Source: JAMQKA01 sp043951865
GTDB lineage: Bacteria > Bacteroidota > Rhodothermia > Balneolales > Balneolaceae
Assembly: GCF_043951865.1 (NCBI RefSeq)
Contig: NZ_JBINJF010000027.1
Span: forward strand, 1 to 61,990
DNA: 61,990 nt
Reading direction: 5' to 3'
Shown here one piece after another: positions 25,879 through 35,410 of this stretch (the stretch's first letter is position 1; every line of letters begins with the position of its first letter). The notes beneath the pieces were generated by a model. The model was not told where the DNA came from. It worked only from the letters and a program-made list of their open reading frames with translations, and made no database searches. Made by a program: the position numbers and the translations under genes.

Positions 25879-27180
25879 ATGGGAATGACTCTTACAGAAA
25901 AAATATTAGCGAAACACAGCGGCGCCTCTTCGGTTGAACCCGGAGAAAGTGTCTGGGTTGATGTGGACGTCTTGATGACCCACGACGTGTGCGGGCCGCC
26001 CTCCATCTCCATTTTCAGAAACGAATTCGGCGAAGATGCCCGGGTCTGGGATAAAGAGAAGCTTGTTATTATCCCCGACCACTATATCTTTACCAAAGAC
26101 AAATATGCCAACCGCAATGTCGACATCCTGCGGGCGTTTGCCGCCGACCAGGATCTCCCCTACTACTATGATGTAGGATCGGACGACTATAAAGGAGTTT
26201 GTCATATCGCGCTTCCTGAAGAGGGCTTCACCCGTCCGGGTGAGGTTCTGTTCGGGACCGACTCCCACACTTGTACGGCCGGCGCCTTCGGGCAGTTTGC
26301 CACGGGAATCGGGAACACCGATGCCGCTTTTATCATGGGCACCGGCAAGCTTTGGGTAAAAGTACCCGAAACGATGCGGTTCGTATTTGAAGGCAACAAA
26401 ATGCCGGAGTACCTGATGGCCAAGGATATCATCCTGCAAATTATCGGGGATATCGGCGTGGATGGCGCCACGTACCGAACGATGGAATTCGCCGGCGAAG
26501 GTATCAGTGCCATGACGATGGAAGACCGCATGACCATCACCAACATGGTGATTGAAGCCGGCGGTAAAAATGGCGTGGTTGAACCGGATGAAAAAACTGA
26601 AGCGTATGTAAAAGAACGCACCGACAAGCCGTTTGAACCGGTCTACAGTGATGAAGACGCCAACTACCACAGCGAGTACACCTACCAGCTCGACAAGCTG
26701 GTACCGATGGTAGCCAAACCGCACAGCCCGGATAACAAGGCCACCGCCGAAGAGCTCGAAGGCACGGAGCTCGACCGCGCCTATATCGGTTCATGTACCG
26801 GTGGAAAATTGTCCGATTTTGTGGCTGCTGCTGAAATTATTGACGGACAGGAATTAAAGCTGGAAACCTTTATCGTTCCGGCCACGACTGAGATCAAAGA
26901 CGGCCTGAAGACGACCAAAGTGAATGGCAGAACGCTGCTGGATATTTTTGAAGAGGCCGGGTGCCACATCGGCAACGCCTCCTGCGCGGCCTGCCTTGGT
27001 GGACCTTCTGATACCTTTGGCCGGCTGAACAACGAAGAGCGCTGTATCTCCAGCACCAACCGGAACTACCCGGGCCGCATGGGTTCCAAACAGGCACAGG
27101 TATACCTCGCTTCGCCCTACACTGTGGCTGCCTCGGCCGTCACCGGAAGCATCACCGATCCGCGGGCATTTATCAATTAG
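25879..27180 (+). CDS. leuC: 3-isopropylmalate dehydratase large subunit
   Basis: A 433-residue aconitase-family protein of the compact type. It carries DVLMTHDVCGPPSISIF near the start, GTDSHTCTAGAFGQFATGIG with the first cluster Cys, and GNASCAACLGGPSDTFG with the Cys pair that completes the [4Fe-4S] cluster. With LeuD it isomerises isopropylmalate, and in the citramalate route it also handles citramalate. It lies 60 bases after leuA. Confidence 0.94.
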   Translation: MGMTLTEKILAKHSGASSVEPGESVWVDVDVLMTHDVCGPPSISIFRNEFGEDARVWDKEKLVIIPDHYIFTKDKYANRNVDILRAFAADQDLPYYYDVGSDDYKGVCHIALPEEGFTRPGEVLFGTDSHTCTAGAFGQFATGIGNTDAAFIMGTGKLWVKVPETMRFVFEGNKMPEYLMAKDIILQIIGDIGVDGATYRTMEFAGEGISAMTMEDRMTITNMVIEAGGKNGVVEPDEKTEAYVKERTDKPFEPVYSDEDANYHSEYTYQLDKLVPMVAKPHSPDNKATAEELEGTELDRAYIGSCTGGKLSDFVAAAEIIDGQELKLETFIVPATTEIKDGLKTTKVNGRTLLDIFEEAGCHIGNASCAACLGGPSDTFGRLNNEERCISSTNRNYPGRMGSKQAQVYLASPYTVAASAVTGSITDPRAFIN

Positions 27181-27316
27181 TTTCTGTTATTGGCTATTAG
27201 TAGTCGATGAGTTGAACTCGGATAGACCAATAACTCATAACTAATCGTACAGAGTTGAAGAACTCAACAATCAAAGACGTAATACGAAATTACTTAAAAG
27301 CTAATTCAACCAATTA

Positions 27317-27883
27317 ATGGCAGATTCAGACATAATTAAAGGAAAAGCGTTTGTGCTCGGTAAAAATATCGACACAGACCAGATTATACCGGCGGAACAC
27401 CTGGTATACAGTCTTGACGATCCTGAAGAACGAAAATTTTACGGGCGCTATGCCCTCTCCGGCGTTCCTGACGCGGAATCCGGGCTTCCCCAGGGAAACA
27501 TCCCGCTGGTGGAAGAGGACAAGTTTGAAAGTGAGTTTGATATCATCGTAGGTGGACACAACTTCGGTTGTGGTTCCTCCCGCGAACACGCGCCCGCTTC
27601 ACTTAAAATTGCAGGCATTCAGGCAATTATCGCTCCCACGTTTGCCCGTATCTTCTACCGCAACTCGGTCGACGGAGGGTTCGTCGTTCCGTATGAAAGT
27701 ATTGAAGACCTGAGTTCCAAAGTAGAAACCCACGATGTTCTCGAAATCGACCGCGCCAAGCGAGAAGTGCGCAACCTCACCCAGGACGAAACTTATGAAA
27801 TTCGTCCGCTGGGCAGTGTTGCTGAAATCGTAAACGCCGGTGGTATTTTTGAATTCGCACGAAAAGAGGGGATGATCGCATGA
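27317..27883 (+). CDS. leuD: 3-isopropylmalate dehydratase small subunit
   Basis: A 188-residue swivel-domain partner of LeuC. Family landmarks are VLGKNIDTDQIIPAEHL near the N-terminus and GHNFGCGSSREHAPASLKIA in the active-site loop, followed by PTFARIFYRNSVDGG. The 136-base gap from leuC contains small inverted repeats (GAGTTGAACTC) but no gene. leuB overlaps its end by four bases. Confidence 0.95.
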   Translation: MADSDIIKGKAFVLGKNIDTDQIIPAEHLVYSLDDPEERKFYGRYALSGVPDAESGLPQGNIPLVEEDKFESEFDIIVGGHNFGCGSSREHAPASLKIAGIQAIIAPTFARIFYRNSVDGGFVVPYESIEDLSSKVETHDVLEIDRAKREVRNLTQDETYEIRPLGSVAEIVNAGGIFEFARKEGMIA

Positions 27884-28989
27884 CTGCAACCAAGGAAATC
27901 GTTGTACTACCCGGTGACGGTATCGGCCCCGAGGTTACCCAGGAGGGGATTGAAATTTTAAAAGCCGTCTGCAAACGACATGGGTACAAACTAAAAACAC
28001 GCAGTTTCGACGTCGGCGGGGCCAGCATCGATCGCTATGGGCGCCCCCTGACTGAAGAAACGCTGAAGGCCTGCAAGGAGGTGCCCGCCGTGCTGCTCGG
28101 TGCCGTGGGAGGACCACAATGGGACGACGAACCGAAAGACAGGCGACCGGAAGCGGCGCTGCTGGGACTGCGAAAAGAACTTGACCTTTTTGCCAACCTG
28201 CGTCCCATCAAAGTCTACAAACCTCTGATAGATGCCTCCACTCTTAAACGGGAGATTGTAGAAGGCGTCGACATCATGATACTGCGTGAACTAACCGGCG
28301 GAATTTATTTTGGACGTCCGCGGCTGATTGAGAAAACCGATGACGGAGAACGCGGCGTTGACACGATGGAATATACTACCAGGGATGTCTCCCGCATAGC
28401 TCACAAGGCGTTTGAAATGGCTACCCACCGCAAAAAGAAAGTGGCAAATGTGGATAAAGCCAATGTCCTCGACAGCTCAAGGTTGTGGAGAAAAACCGTT
28501 ATCGAAGCCGCTAAACAATGGCCGGAAATCGAGCTGGAGCATGTCCTGGTCGACAACTGTGCCATGCAGCTGGTCCGCTACCCCAAGCAATTTGACGTAA
28601 TTCTGACCGGCAACATGTTTGGAGATATTCTCAGTGACGAGGCGGCGATGATCACCGGCTCCATCGGCATGCTGCCCTCCGCCAGTATCGGTGAGGAATA
28701 CGCCATGTACGAACCGGTTCACGGCTCCGCACCCGATATCGCGGGCCAAAACAAGGCCAATCCACTGGCCACAATCGCCTCGGTGGCTATGCTCTGCCGC
28801 CACTCCCTCGATATGGAAGAAGCGGCTCAAGAAATTGAAGCTGCCATACTCTCTACGCTGGATGACGGTTTCCGCACCGGCGATATCTACACGAAATCAC
28901 CCAAGGAATATTTGGTCAGCACATCCGAGATGGGTAGTGCTATCATGAAACACTTAAATCCTGATTTACAACCAGGCACGTTCTTATGA
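27880..28989 (+). CDS. leuB: 3-isopropylmalate dehydrogenase
   Basis: A 369-residue NAD-dependent oxidative decarboxylase. It starts IVVLPGDGIGPEVTQEGIEI and has LRELTGGIYFGRPR, NVDKANVLDSSRLWRKTV and GNMFGDILSDEAAMITGSIG, then EPVHGSAPDIAGQNKANP, all typical. It acts on isopropylmalate and, in the citramalate pathway, probably on methylmalate. The start and stop overlap leuD and ilvE by four bases each. Confidence 0.96.
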   Translation: MTATKEIVVLPGDGIGPEVTQEGIEILKAVCKRHGYKLKTRSFDVGGASIDRYGRPLTEETLKACKEVPAVLLGAVGGPQWDDEPKDRRPEAALLGLRKELDLFANLRPIKVYKPLIDASTLKREIVEGVDIMILRELTGGIYFGRPRLIEKTDDGERGVDTMEYTTRDVSRIAHKAFEMATHRKKKVANVDKANVLDSSRLWRKTVIEAAKQWPEIELEHVLVDNCAMQLVRYPKQFDVILTGNMFGDILSDEAAMITGSIGMLPSASIGEEYAMYEPVHGSAPDIAGQNKANPLATIASVAMLCRHSLDMEEAAQEIEAAILSTLDDGFRTGDIYTKSPKEYLVSTSEMGSAIMKHLNPDLQPGTFL

Positions 28990-30107
28990 AACAATCATCA
29001 GCCAAAACGTTCGCTAAACAAACGGATACCGACACCAATTCCTCCAAAATTTTGCTTCAACTGCGATCTTCAAGCAGAGTGAATGAGGTGGACCTGGACC
29101 ATCCGGGATTTGGAGACCTGTTTTCGGATCACATGTTCAGCCTGCAATACGCGGATGGAGAATGGCAGGATGCCCGGATTATCCCGTTTGAAGACCTGAA
29201 AGTTTCTCCGGCGATGTCGACTCTTCACTACGGGCAAACCGTATTTGAAGGAATGAAGGCTTTCCGGGGAAAAGATGGCGAAATTCGCTTTTTCCGCATG
29301 GATCGGCACCTGGACCGGCTCAACACCTCCTGCGAACGGATGTGCATTCCCCAGGTTGATACCGGTTTGCTAAAAAGGGCCCTCAAAAAACTGGTTTCCA
29401 TCGACAAGGAATGGGTTCCGGAGAAACATGGTAACGCCCTCTATATCCGTCCCCTTGCATTTGCAACTGATGCCTGCCTGGGCGTGCGACCCGCCGAACA
29501 CTACCGGCTGTTGATTATGACCTCACCCGTGGGAGCTTATTACAAGGAGGGCTTTGACCCGGTAAGCCTGACTACATCGGATGATTATATTCGGGGTGCC
29601 AAGGGTGGAACCGGTTTTATCAAAACAGCCTGCAATTACGGTCCCACCCTGCTGCCGGCCCAAAAAGCGAAACAGAAGGGCTTCACCCAGATTATCTGGC
29701 TCGATGCCAAGGAGCACAAATACATTGAGGAAGTGGGCACAATGAATATCTTCTTTAAAATTGACGGTGAGTTGCACACCCCCCCGCTGAACGGCTCCAT
29801 ACTCGGAGGCATTACCCGGGATTCGGTCATCAAGCTGGCGGAACACTGGAATATTCCTGTTCATGAGCGACCTATTACCATCGACGAAATCTTTGAGGCG
29901 GATAAAAATAAAACGCTGGAAGAGGTCTTCGGAACGGGTACGGCGGCCGTCATCTCCCCGGTCGGGTCGATCCACCACCAGGGAAATACGCTGGTGACAG
30001 ATGAAAATGAAATCGGGCCCTTTGCCAAGAAGCTTTTTGATACGATAACCGGCATACAATATTCAACTCACGAGGACATCTATCACTGGATGTCCACTAT
30101 TAGCTGA
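28986..30107 (+). CDS. ilvE: Branched-chain amino-acid aminotransferase
   Basis: A 373-residue fold-type IV PLP enzyme performing the final transamination for Val, Leu and Ile. It has LHYGQTVFEGMKAFRGKDGE, the catalytic Lys region GGTGFIKTACNYGP and EEVGTMNIFF, followed by GSILGGITRDSVIKLA and EVFGTGTAAVISPVG. The length and motifs match the longer BCAT-II group. It ends the nine-gene operon, immediately before a terminator. Confidence 0.95.
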   Translation: MKQSSAKTFAKQTDTDTNSSKILLQLRSSSRVNEVDLDHPGFGDLFSDHMFSLQYADGEWQDARIIPFEDLKVSPAMSTLHYGQTVFEGMKAFRGKDGEIRFFRMDRHLDRLNTSCERMCIPQVDTGLLKRALKKLVSIDKEWVPEKHGNALYIRPLAFATDACLGVRPAEHYRLLIMTSPVGAYYKEGFDPVSLTTSDDYIRGAKGGTGFIKTACNYGPTLLPAQKAKQKGFTQIIWLDAKEHKYIEEVGTMNIFFKIDGELHTPPLNGSILGGITRDSVIKLAEHWNIPVHERPITIDEIFEADKNKTLEEVFGTGTAAVISPVGSIHHQGNTLVTDENEIGPFAKKLFDTITGIQYSTHEDIYHWMSTIS

Positions 30108-30110
30108 CCT

Positions 30111-30140
30111 AATCTACCCGATTGATAGTCGGGTAGATTT
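30111..30140 (+). terminator. Intrinsic terminator of the ilv-leu operon
   Basis: AATCTACCCG, nine-base loop, CGGGTAGATT, then TCTTTTCTG: a perfect ten-base-pair stem four bases after the ilvE stop. Confidence 0.88.
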
Positions 30141-30365
30141 CTTTTCTGTCTCACTTGTCGATCTGTTTTACCTGGTGCTGTTTCAGACCAATTAGTTAAA
30201 TTTCCCGGCACTACGGTGCAGTCGATACAGGGATGAGGCTCCAACTTACTCTGAACAATGCGTACTGTGTTTGGTACATGTTTTAGTATTTTCCTTTCTA
30301 TGCCCATGGCCATTTATTACTTTCCTGCTGACTTTATTTACAATCCAGAATAACTCGTACTTTCT

Positions 30366-30779
30366 ATGAGAATAACGATTAACAAGCTTGAGGAAGAACT
30401 GCATATGGAAGCCCAAAATGAAGAAGGGGGAGCCATAAGGATTGACGGGACCCGCTCGATAGGGGGCATTGAAGGAGGCATGAGTCCGATGCAGCTGCTC
30501 CTTGCCGGCATTGGGGGGTGCAGTACGATCGATATTATCGGCATTCTCAAAAAACAGAAACAGGAGCTGAAAGATATCACGGTGGAAATTGACGGAGACC
30601 GCCAGAAAACAGGAACCTACTCCGAATTCAAAACTATCCATATGCACTATATTTTGGAGGGTGAACTGGATCCCAAAAAAGTGGAGCGGGCCATAAATCT
30701 GTCGATCGATAAATACTGTTCCGTTTCAAAAGCCCTGGAAAAAACATCCGAGATCACTCACAGCTACACGATTCAATAA
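30366..30779 (+). CDS. OsmC/Ohr family protein
   Basis: A 137-residue protein with the OsmC fold. After two N-terminal strands it shows GGMSPMQLLLAGIGGCSTID, containing the first family Cys, and DKYCSVSKALEKTSEI with the second Cys. Family members are thiol peroxidases acting on organic hydroperoxides. Placement directly before metZ (11-base gap) ties it to sulfur metabolism, though its substrate is not evident. The preceding 225 bases hold no gene. Confidence 0.88.
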   Translation: MRITINKLEEELHMEAQNEEGGAIRIDGTRSIGGIEGGMSPMQLLLAGIGGCSTIDIIGILKKQKQELKDITVEIDGDRQKTGTYSEFKTIHMHYILEGELDPKKVERAINLSIDKYCSVSKALEKTSEITHSYTIQ

Positions 30780-30790
30780 ACATCTTTTTT

Positions 30791-31966
30791 ATGTCAGACT
30801 CTACCAAAAAAACCGGCACCAAGGCGATACGCACCCAAACGGAACGAAGTGAGCAGCGGGAGCACTCTACTCCCCTGTTCATGACTTCGAGTTTTATATT
30901 TGATTCAGCGGAACACGCTCGGGCCCTGTTTGCCAACGAAATGGAAGGCAACGTCTACAGCCGCTACTCCAATCCCAATACCAATGAGTTTATCGCCAAG
31001 ATGTGCAACATGGAGGAGGCGGAAAGCGGCATTGCCACCGCTTCGGGCATGGCGGCTGTCTTCTCCAGCCTGGCAGCTCTGCTCGACCAGGATGATCACC
31101 TGCTTGCATGTCGCTCCCTGTTTGGCTCGAGTCACCAGATTCTAAACTCAATTTTCCCGCGCTGGGGCATCAGCCACTCCTACGCCGATATCGACAACCC
31201 CGATGGATGGGAATCGCTCATTAGGGACAATACACGCGTTCTTTTCCTGGAGACCCCCTCGAATCCGGGGCTCGACCTGATCGACCTGGAGTGGGCCTGC
31301 GAGCTGGCCAAACAGCATAACCTGATTACGATTGTAGATAACTGTTTTGCCACGCCTTACCTGCAAAAACCGATGGTCTATGGTGCAGATATTGTCGTGC
31401 ACTCAGCCACAAAATTCATTGACGGTCAGGGGCGGGCTATTGGGGGCGCTGTCGTCGGCAAATCCCGATATATCGATGAGATCGAAAACTTTACGCGCCA
31501 TTCGGGTCCGGCGATGTCTCCGTTTAATGCCTGGTTGTTTTCCAAAAGCCTTGAAACGCTGCCCGCCCGCATGGACCGCCACTGCTCCAATGCTCTTGCC
31601 CTGGCCGAATTTCTTGAAGGCCACCAGGATGTGGAGTGGGTAAAATATCCTTTCCTGCCAAGTCATCCGCAGTACGAGCTGGCCAAAAAACAGATGAGCG
31701 CCGGTGGCGGGGTTGTTGCCTTTAATATCGAGGGTGGCTATGAGCGAGCTAAAAGCTTCCTTGATAACCTGGAGATGCTGTCACTTTCCGCCAACCTGGG
31801 CGATACACGGACTATCGCCACGCACCCGGCATCCACCACGCATTCCAAGCTGACCGATGAGGAACGAGCCGCTGTAAACATCACGCCCGGCCTGGTACGC
31901 ATCGCAGTGGGTCTGGAAGATATCGAGGATATTATTGAGGATGTAGAAAATGCTCTCAGTATGTAA
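30791..31966 (+). CDS. metZ: O-succinylhomoserine sulfhydrylase (Cys/Met metabolism PLP enzyme)
   Basis: A 391-residue fold-type I PLP enzyme. Motifs include YSRYSNPNTNEF, ASGMAAVFSSLAALL, ETPSNPGLDL and VDNCFATPYLQKP. The cofactor Lys is in HSATKFIDGQGRAIGGAVVG, a phrase characteristic of MetZ-type sulfhydrylases. It would combine activated homoserine with sulfide to give homocysteine, which fits the neighbouring sulfide-producing operon. Cystathionine gamma-synthase is the main alternative. Confidence 0.85.
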   Translation: MSDSTKKTGTKAIRTQTERSEQREHSTPLFMTSSFIFDSAEHARALFANEMEGNVYSRYSNPNTNEFIAKMCNMEEAESGIATASGMAAVFSSLAALLDQDDHLLACRSLFGSSHQILNSIFPRWGISHSYADIDNPDGWESLIRDNTRVLFLETPSNPGLDLIDLEWACELAKQHNLITIVDNCFATPYLQKPMVYGADIVVHSATKFIDGQGRAIGGAVVGKSRYIDEIENFTRHSGPAMSPFNAWLFSKSLETLPARMDRHCSNALALAEFLEGHQDVEWVKYPFLPSHPQYELAKKQMSAGGGVVAFNIEGGYERAKSFLDNLEMLSLSANLGDTRTIATHPASTTHSKLTDEERAAVNITPGLVRIAVGLEDIEDIIEDVENALSM

Positions 31967-32431
31967 AGCAGGCACAGGCAACTGTACTCTATTTGCCTGA
32001 TACAACCTGAGTTCGACATATTTATCTCAACCAGAATGCCTGGTTACCTTGGAATGGCAAAAAAAACAGTCTCTCCTTGAAGGGTGGCCAATAGCGTGAC
32101 GTGGGTTTAGGCTTTAGCGATTGGGGTGGGAGCTGTACCTCTAAAATAGAGAATACCCCCCCGCCTTGGGCGATGCTCCCCTGATGGGGAGAATAAAGGC
32201 CTGCCCCAAAAAGCAATGTTAAAACTGAAAGTTATATCGAACCCAGGTTAATATAATTAGGACTCTCTTTAAACGCCTGGTAGAGGACTTTAGAAAATCG
32301 TTTTCTGGCCCGGTTTTAGCATTTTTCTGGATTCGAGATCCTCATTTATGGACTTATAAACTGCGGTTTTAAAAATGCTCAGGCGTTGGCCTGAATAAAA
32401 CTCCTGGTTTTAAAACCTTCTTTCATATAAC
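31967..32431. other. Gene-free interval after metZ
   Basis: No convincing coding frame. Visible structures are AGGCAA/TTGCCT flanking 12 bases just after metZ, and CTCCCC TGAT GGGGAG (32176-32191), a perfect GC hairpin without a uridine run. The stretch may be decayed sequence. Confidence 0.4.
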
Positions 32432-32468
32432 AAACCCATCGAGCAGCTCATTGCCGTCCGATGGGTTT
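32432..32468 (-). terminator. Terminator after the ferredoxin gene
   Basis: AAACCCATCG and CGATGGGTTT form a ten-base-pair stem with a 17-base loop, 60 bases beyond the ferredoxin stop. T-rich sequence is present on both strands, so it may act in both directions and close the sulfate-assimilation operon. Confidence 0.6.
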
Positions 32469-32528
32469 TAAATCTCATACAGGATAATTCGGTCGAGATA
32501 CGAAATGTATAACCGGGTCTCTCAACTG

Positions 32529-32864
32529 TTAATCCCAGTCTTCGATCATGTCCACCGTCTTTTCCTTTTCCGCCCACTCATCCGCATCCGGCAGCGGGTC
32601 AGTGGTCTCGTTGATCAGGTGATCCATCCATTCTTCAGACAGTTTGTCATTCAGATCAATATAGTGCTCCCATTCCATTGGAAGCTCATCATCTGGATAG
32701 ATCGCCTCTACGGGACACTCCGGCACACAGGCATCGCAATCGATACATTCAAAAGGATCGATAACCAAAAAGTTGGGGCCCTCACGAAATGCATCGACCG
32801 GGCACACCGCCGCGCAGTTGGTGTATTTACAATTAATGCAGGGTTCAGCTACTATATAAGCCAT
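32529..32864 (-). CDS. fdxA: 7Fe/8Fe-type ferredoxin (FdxA family)
   Basis: A 111-residue two-cluster ferredoxin. The N-terminal half has CINCKYTNCAAVCPVDAF and CIDCDACVPECPVEAIYPDD. In the first block the Cys spacing and the extra segment fit a [3Fe-4S]/[4Fe-4S] FdxA-type protein. The acidic C-terminal extension is also usual for FdxA. It is the last gene after sir, cobA, cysH and siroheme synthase in the same direction, so it may supply electrons to the ferredoxin-type sulfite reductase or APS reductase. That link is inference. Confidence 0.88.
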   Translation of the reverse strand: MAYIVAEPCINCKYTNCAAVCPVDAFREGPNFLVIDPFECIDCDACVPECPVEAIYPDDELPMEWEHYIDLNDKLSEEWMDHLINETTDPLPDADEWAEKEKTVDMIEDWD

Positions 32865-32984
32865 GCTTTGTAATAATTATCTTTTTAAGATTATTTTCTT
32901 TCCACATGCAGCATGATATCGTCAGAAACTGCACACAGGTTTACAAATTTATGTTCTGAAAACGAAAAAAACTGATGGGTTAAT

Positions 32985-33665
32985 CTAATCTTCTTTGAGC
33001 GTATTTTCCACTTTTAAAGCCTCATCGACTACATCTCTTCCAACAATACGTGCCGTTTCCTCATAGGCTTTTAAAAGCTGATCCGAGCGAAAATACTCAA
33101 TAACATCGGAATCGATCAACGCATACCATATATTTTTGCGGGACTCAAAATCGGGATGCGCCTTCGCCATCGGCTTGCGCAGGCGCTGCGTAAACTTCAG
33201 GAAATGACCATACGCCGGTCCAAACTCCTCTTCAAAACGCTGCCGGAGCCGCACCGCCAGGGCGGGAGCCGCACCGCTGGTGGAAATAGAAATTGTTAAC
33301 GGTCCCTGCCGTACAATCGATCCAAATGCAAAGTTGGCATGGGGCAAGTCGTCCATCACATTGACGAGGATATCCCGCTCAACCGCCTCGTTGTACACGC
33401 GTTCGTTGAGGTTCCCCTCATACTCTGCGACGATCGCCATGAACGCCCCCTCAAGATCGCCCTCCCGGTATTCGCGATCCAACCAGGTAAACTTTTCCTG
33501 TTCCGCAAGCTGTTTCATCCTGTCCGTAATATGCGGGCTGATCACCGTCAGGTTTGCGTCACGCTCCAGGAGCTGTTCCACCTTCTCTTCTGCTTCCTCA
33601 TCTCCGCCGATGAGTACGGTTTTTCGTTCATCAAGCCGGCGCAGATAAATCGGGAACATTTTCAT
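32985..33665 (-). CDS. Siroheme synthase N-terminal domain: precorrin-2 dehydrogenase / ferrochelatase
   Basis: About 226 residues from the ATG at 33665; the frame extends to a GTG at 33737. It begins MKMFPIYLRRLDERKTVLIG with a degenerate nucleotide-binding loop. It has VNVMDDLPHANFAFGSIVRQG, then TISISTSGAAPALAVRLRQ, matching the CysG/Met8 N-terminal module. It oxidises precorrin-2 and may insert iron to form siroheme for sulfite reductase. The methyltransferase is a separate gene here (34581-35393), so the CysG fusion is split. Confidence 0.88.
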   Translation of the reverse strand: MKMFPIYLRRLDERKTVLIGGDEEAEEKVEQLLERDANLTVISPHITDRMKQLAEQEKFTWLDREYREGDLEGAFMAIVAEYEGNLNERVYNEAVERDILVNVMDDLPHANFAFGSIVRQGPLTISISTSGAAPALAVRLRQRFEEEFGPAYGHFLKFTQRLRKPMAKAHPDFESRKNIWYALIDSDVIEYFRSDQLLKAYEETARIVGRDVVDEALKVENTLKED

Positions 33666-33797
33666 GGGATTATGCGGTGTAAACTGTGATTGCTGTTCAT
33701 ACAAAATACGTCCCCGAGCGGTATATAAAATACTCACCCGGGGATCGCATGTGCCGAAAGAGGTCTTTATTTTTCCACCTTCATCGGTGTAATGCCA

Positions 33798-34565
33798 TCA
33801 GGAACCGGTCATACTTTTATTATAGTTCTGGGTCGGAAGATGGATGCCGCACTCAGTCTTCTCCGAACCGTTCCACCGGCCCGCGCGTTCATCTTCTTCC
33901 TCTTCGGCATCCACCGGTTGTGTACATGGAATACAGCCGATGCTGGGGTACCCGTCATCGTGGAGCGGATTATAGGGCAGCCCGCGGGTGTTGATATAGC
34001 TCCACACCTCGTCGGCGGTCCAGTTGGCCAGCGGGTTGATTTTGATCACTTCATTTTCCGGATCCCATTCCACCACGTTCGTCTGCTTGCGGGTTTCAGA
34101 CTGGCTGCGGCGTACCCCGGTTACCCAGGCCTTCTTATCTGAAAGGTAGTTACGCAGGGGACGCACCTTTCGAAGGTAGCAGCAGCGGTTGGGGTTCCGG
34201 TTCCAGAGCTCTTCGCCGTAGAGCTCGGCCTGCTCATCCAGCGACAGGTCGGTACTCACCCGCGTTATGTCGATGTTGTACCGGGCTTCCAGCCGGTCCC
34301 GCAACTCATATGTTTCCTCGAAAAACAGGTGGGTATCCAGGTAAAAAATCGGTATATCGATACCGGTTCGTTGCAACCGGTCGATCAGGAATACTCCCGA
34401 AGGGCCGAATCCCGTACCCAATACCATCTCCGTACCAAAGGTTTGAAAACCCCAGGAAAGTATCCGGTCGGGACTGGCCTCTTCGAACTGCTGGTTGAGG
34501 TTATCTAGCAGTTCCTGCGTTAAATTCTGTTGTAAAAATGTTATCGGCTCTTTTAAATCCTGCAT
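33798..34565 (-). CDS. cysH: Assimilatory adenylyl-sulfate (APS) reductase
   Basis: A 255-residue PAPS-reductase-family protein. The ATP-PPase-like core has LGTGFGPSGVFLIDRL and YLDTHLFFEETYELRD. The C-terminal catalytic Cys is in KTECGIHLP. It also carries RCCYLRK and SIGCIPCTQP, the CC...CxxC set that binds a [4Fe-4S] cluster. This marks it as an APS- rather than PAPS-specific enzyme. It reduces APS to sulfite. No ATP sulfurylase gene is in the window. Confidence 0.92.
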   Translation of the reverse strand: MQDLKEPITFLQQNLTQELLDNLNQQFEEASPDRILSWGFQTFGTEMVLGTGFGPSGVFLIDRLQRTGIDIPIFYLDTHLFFEETYELRDRLEARYNIDITRVSTDLSLDEQAELYGEELWNRNPNRCCYLRKVRPLRNYLSDKKAWVTGVRRSQSETRKQTNVVEWDPENEVIKINPLANWTADEVWSYINTRGLPYNPLHDDGYPSIGCIPCTQPVDAEEEEDERAGRWNGSEKTECGIHLPTQNYNKSMTGS

Positions 34566-34580
34566 TGCATTAGTTGTTGG

Positions 34581-35393
34581 TTATCCTGCAAAATTTGTAA
34601 GAATGTGATCTTCCCTGGCAACGCCTGTTTCTCCGGTATCGGCCTGGAACCAGCTCAGCTCTCTGCTTTGGGAAGCCAGTTCGCCCACAACAATTGTGGC
34701 TGGGGAAGACAACCCCTCTGCTTCCTCTGCTATAGTTTCCAGCGTGCCCCTGACTACTTTTTGATCGCCGTATGTGGCGTTCTGGATGACAGCCACCGGG
34801 GTATCTTCGCTCCGTCCCAGGCGGACCAGTTGTTCGGTGATTTTATGCAAATTTCGCATTCCCATCAGTATAACAAGGGTGTCGGAATTGACCAGGTGGC
34901 ACCAGTTCTCAAAAGAATCGCTTTTCTTAATTGTGTGGCCAGTGACCACCGTAAATGAACGGGCCACCTTGCGATGGGTCACCGGGATGCCGGCATAGGC
35001 CGGGGCGGCCAGGGCCGAACTGATTCCGGGCACCACTTCATATCGAACATTGGCTGCCTTAAGAGCGATGCACTCTTCACCGCCGCGACCAAAAACGAAG
35101 GAGTCTCCCCCCTTCAGTCGCGCCACCTTTTTACCTTCACGTGCCTTGGTCACCAGAATATGGTTGATCTGTTTTTGAGAAACTGAGGGTTTACCCGGTC
35201 TCTTGCCCACGTAGATATGCTCTGATTCCTCAGAGGTGATGGAAAGCAGTTCCGGGTTGGCCAGGCGGTCGTAGACAATCACATCGGCCTCCTGTAAAAT
35301 GTTGGAGCCCTTCACCGTGATCAGTTCCGGATCGCCCGGGCCTGCTCCCACCAGATAAACTTTGCCGTACGCCGGGTATTTTTGTTCACTCAT
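34581..35393 (-). CDS. cobA: Uroporphyrinogen-III C-methyltransferase
   Basis: A 270-residue SAM-dependent enzyme making precorrin-2. Motifs in order: VYLVGAGPGDPELITVKGSN, VYDRLANPELL, VARLKGGDSFVFGRGGEE, VVPGISSALAAPAYAGIPVT and TLVILMGMRNL. It lies 15 bases before cysH and 17 bases after sir, so it supplies siroheme for that enzyme. Confidence 0.95.
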   Translation of the reverse strand: MSEQKYPAYGKVYLVGAGPGDPELITVKGSNILQEADVIVYDRLANPELLSITSEESEHIYVGKRPGKPSVSQKQINHILVTKAREGKKVARLKGGDSFVFGRGGEECIALKAANVRYEVVPGISSALAAPAYAGIPVTHRKVARSFTVVTGHTIKKSDSFENWCHLVNSDTLVILMGMRNLHKITEQLVRLGRSEDTPVAVIQNATYGDQKVVRGTLETIAEEAEGLSSPATIVVGELASQSRELSWFQADTGETGVAREDHILTNFAG

Positions 35394-35410
35394 AATTAAA
35401 TCTATTCATG

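Noticed and set aside
32176..32191. CTCCCC TGAT GGGGAG as a terminator of metZ
   Set aside because: Perfect stem but no uridine run and more than 200 bases from the stop; listed only as a structure.
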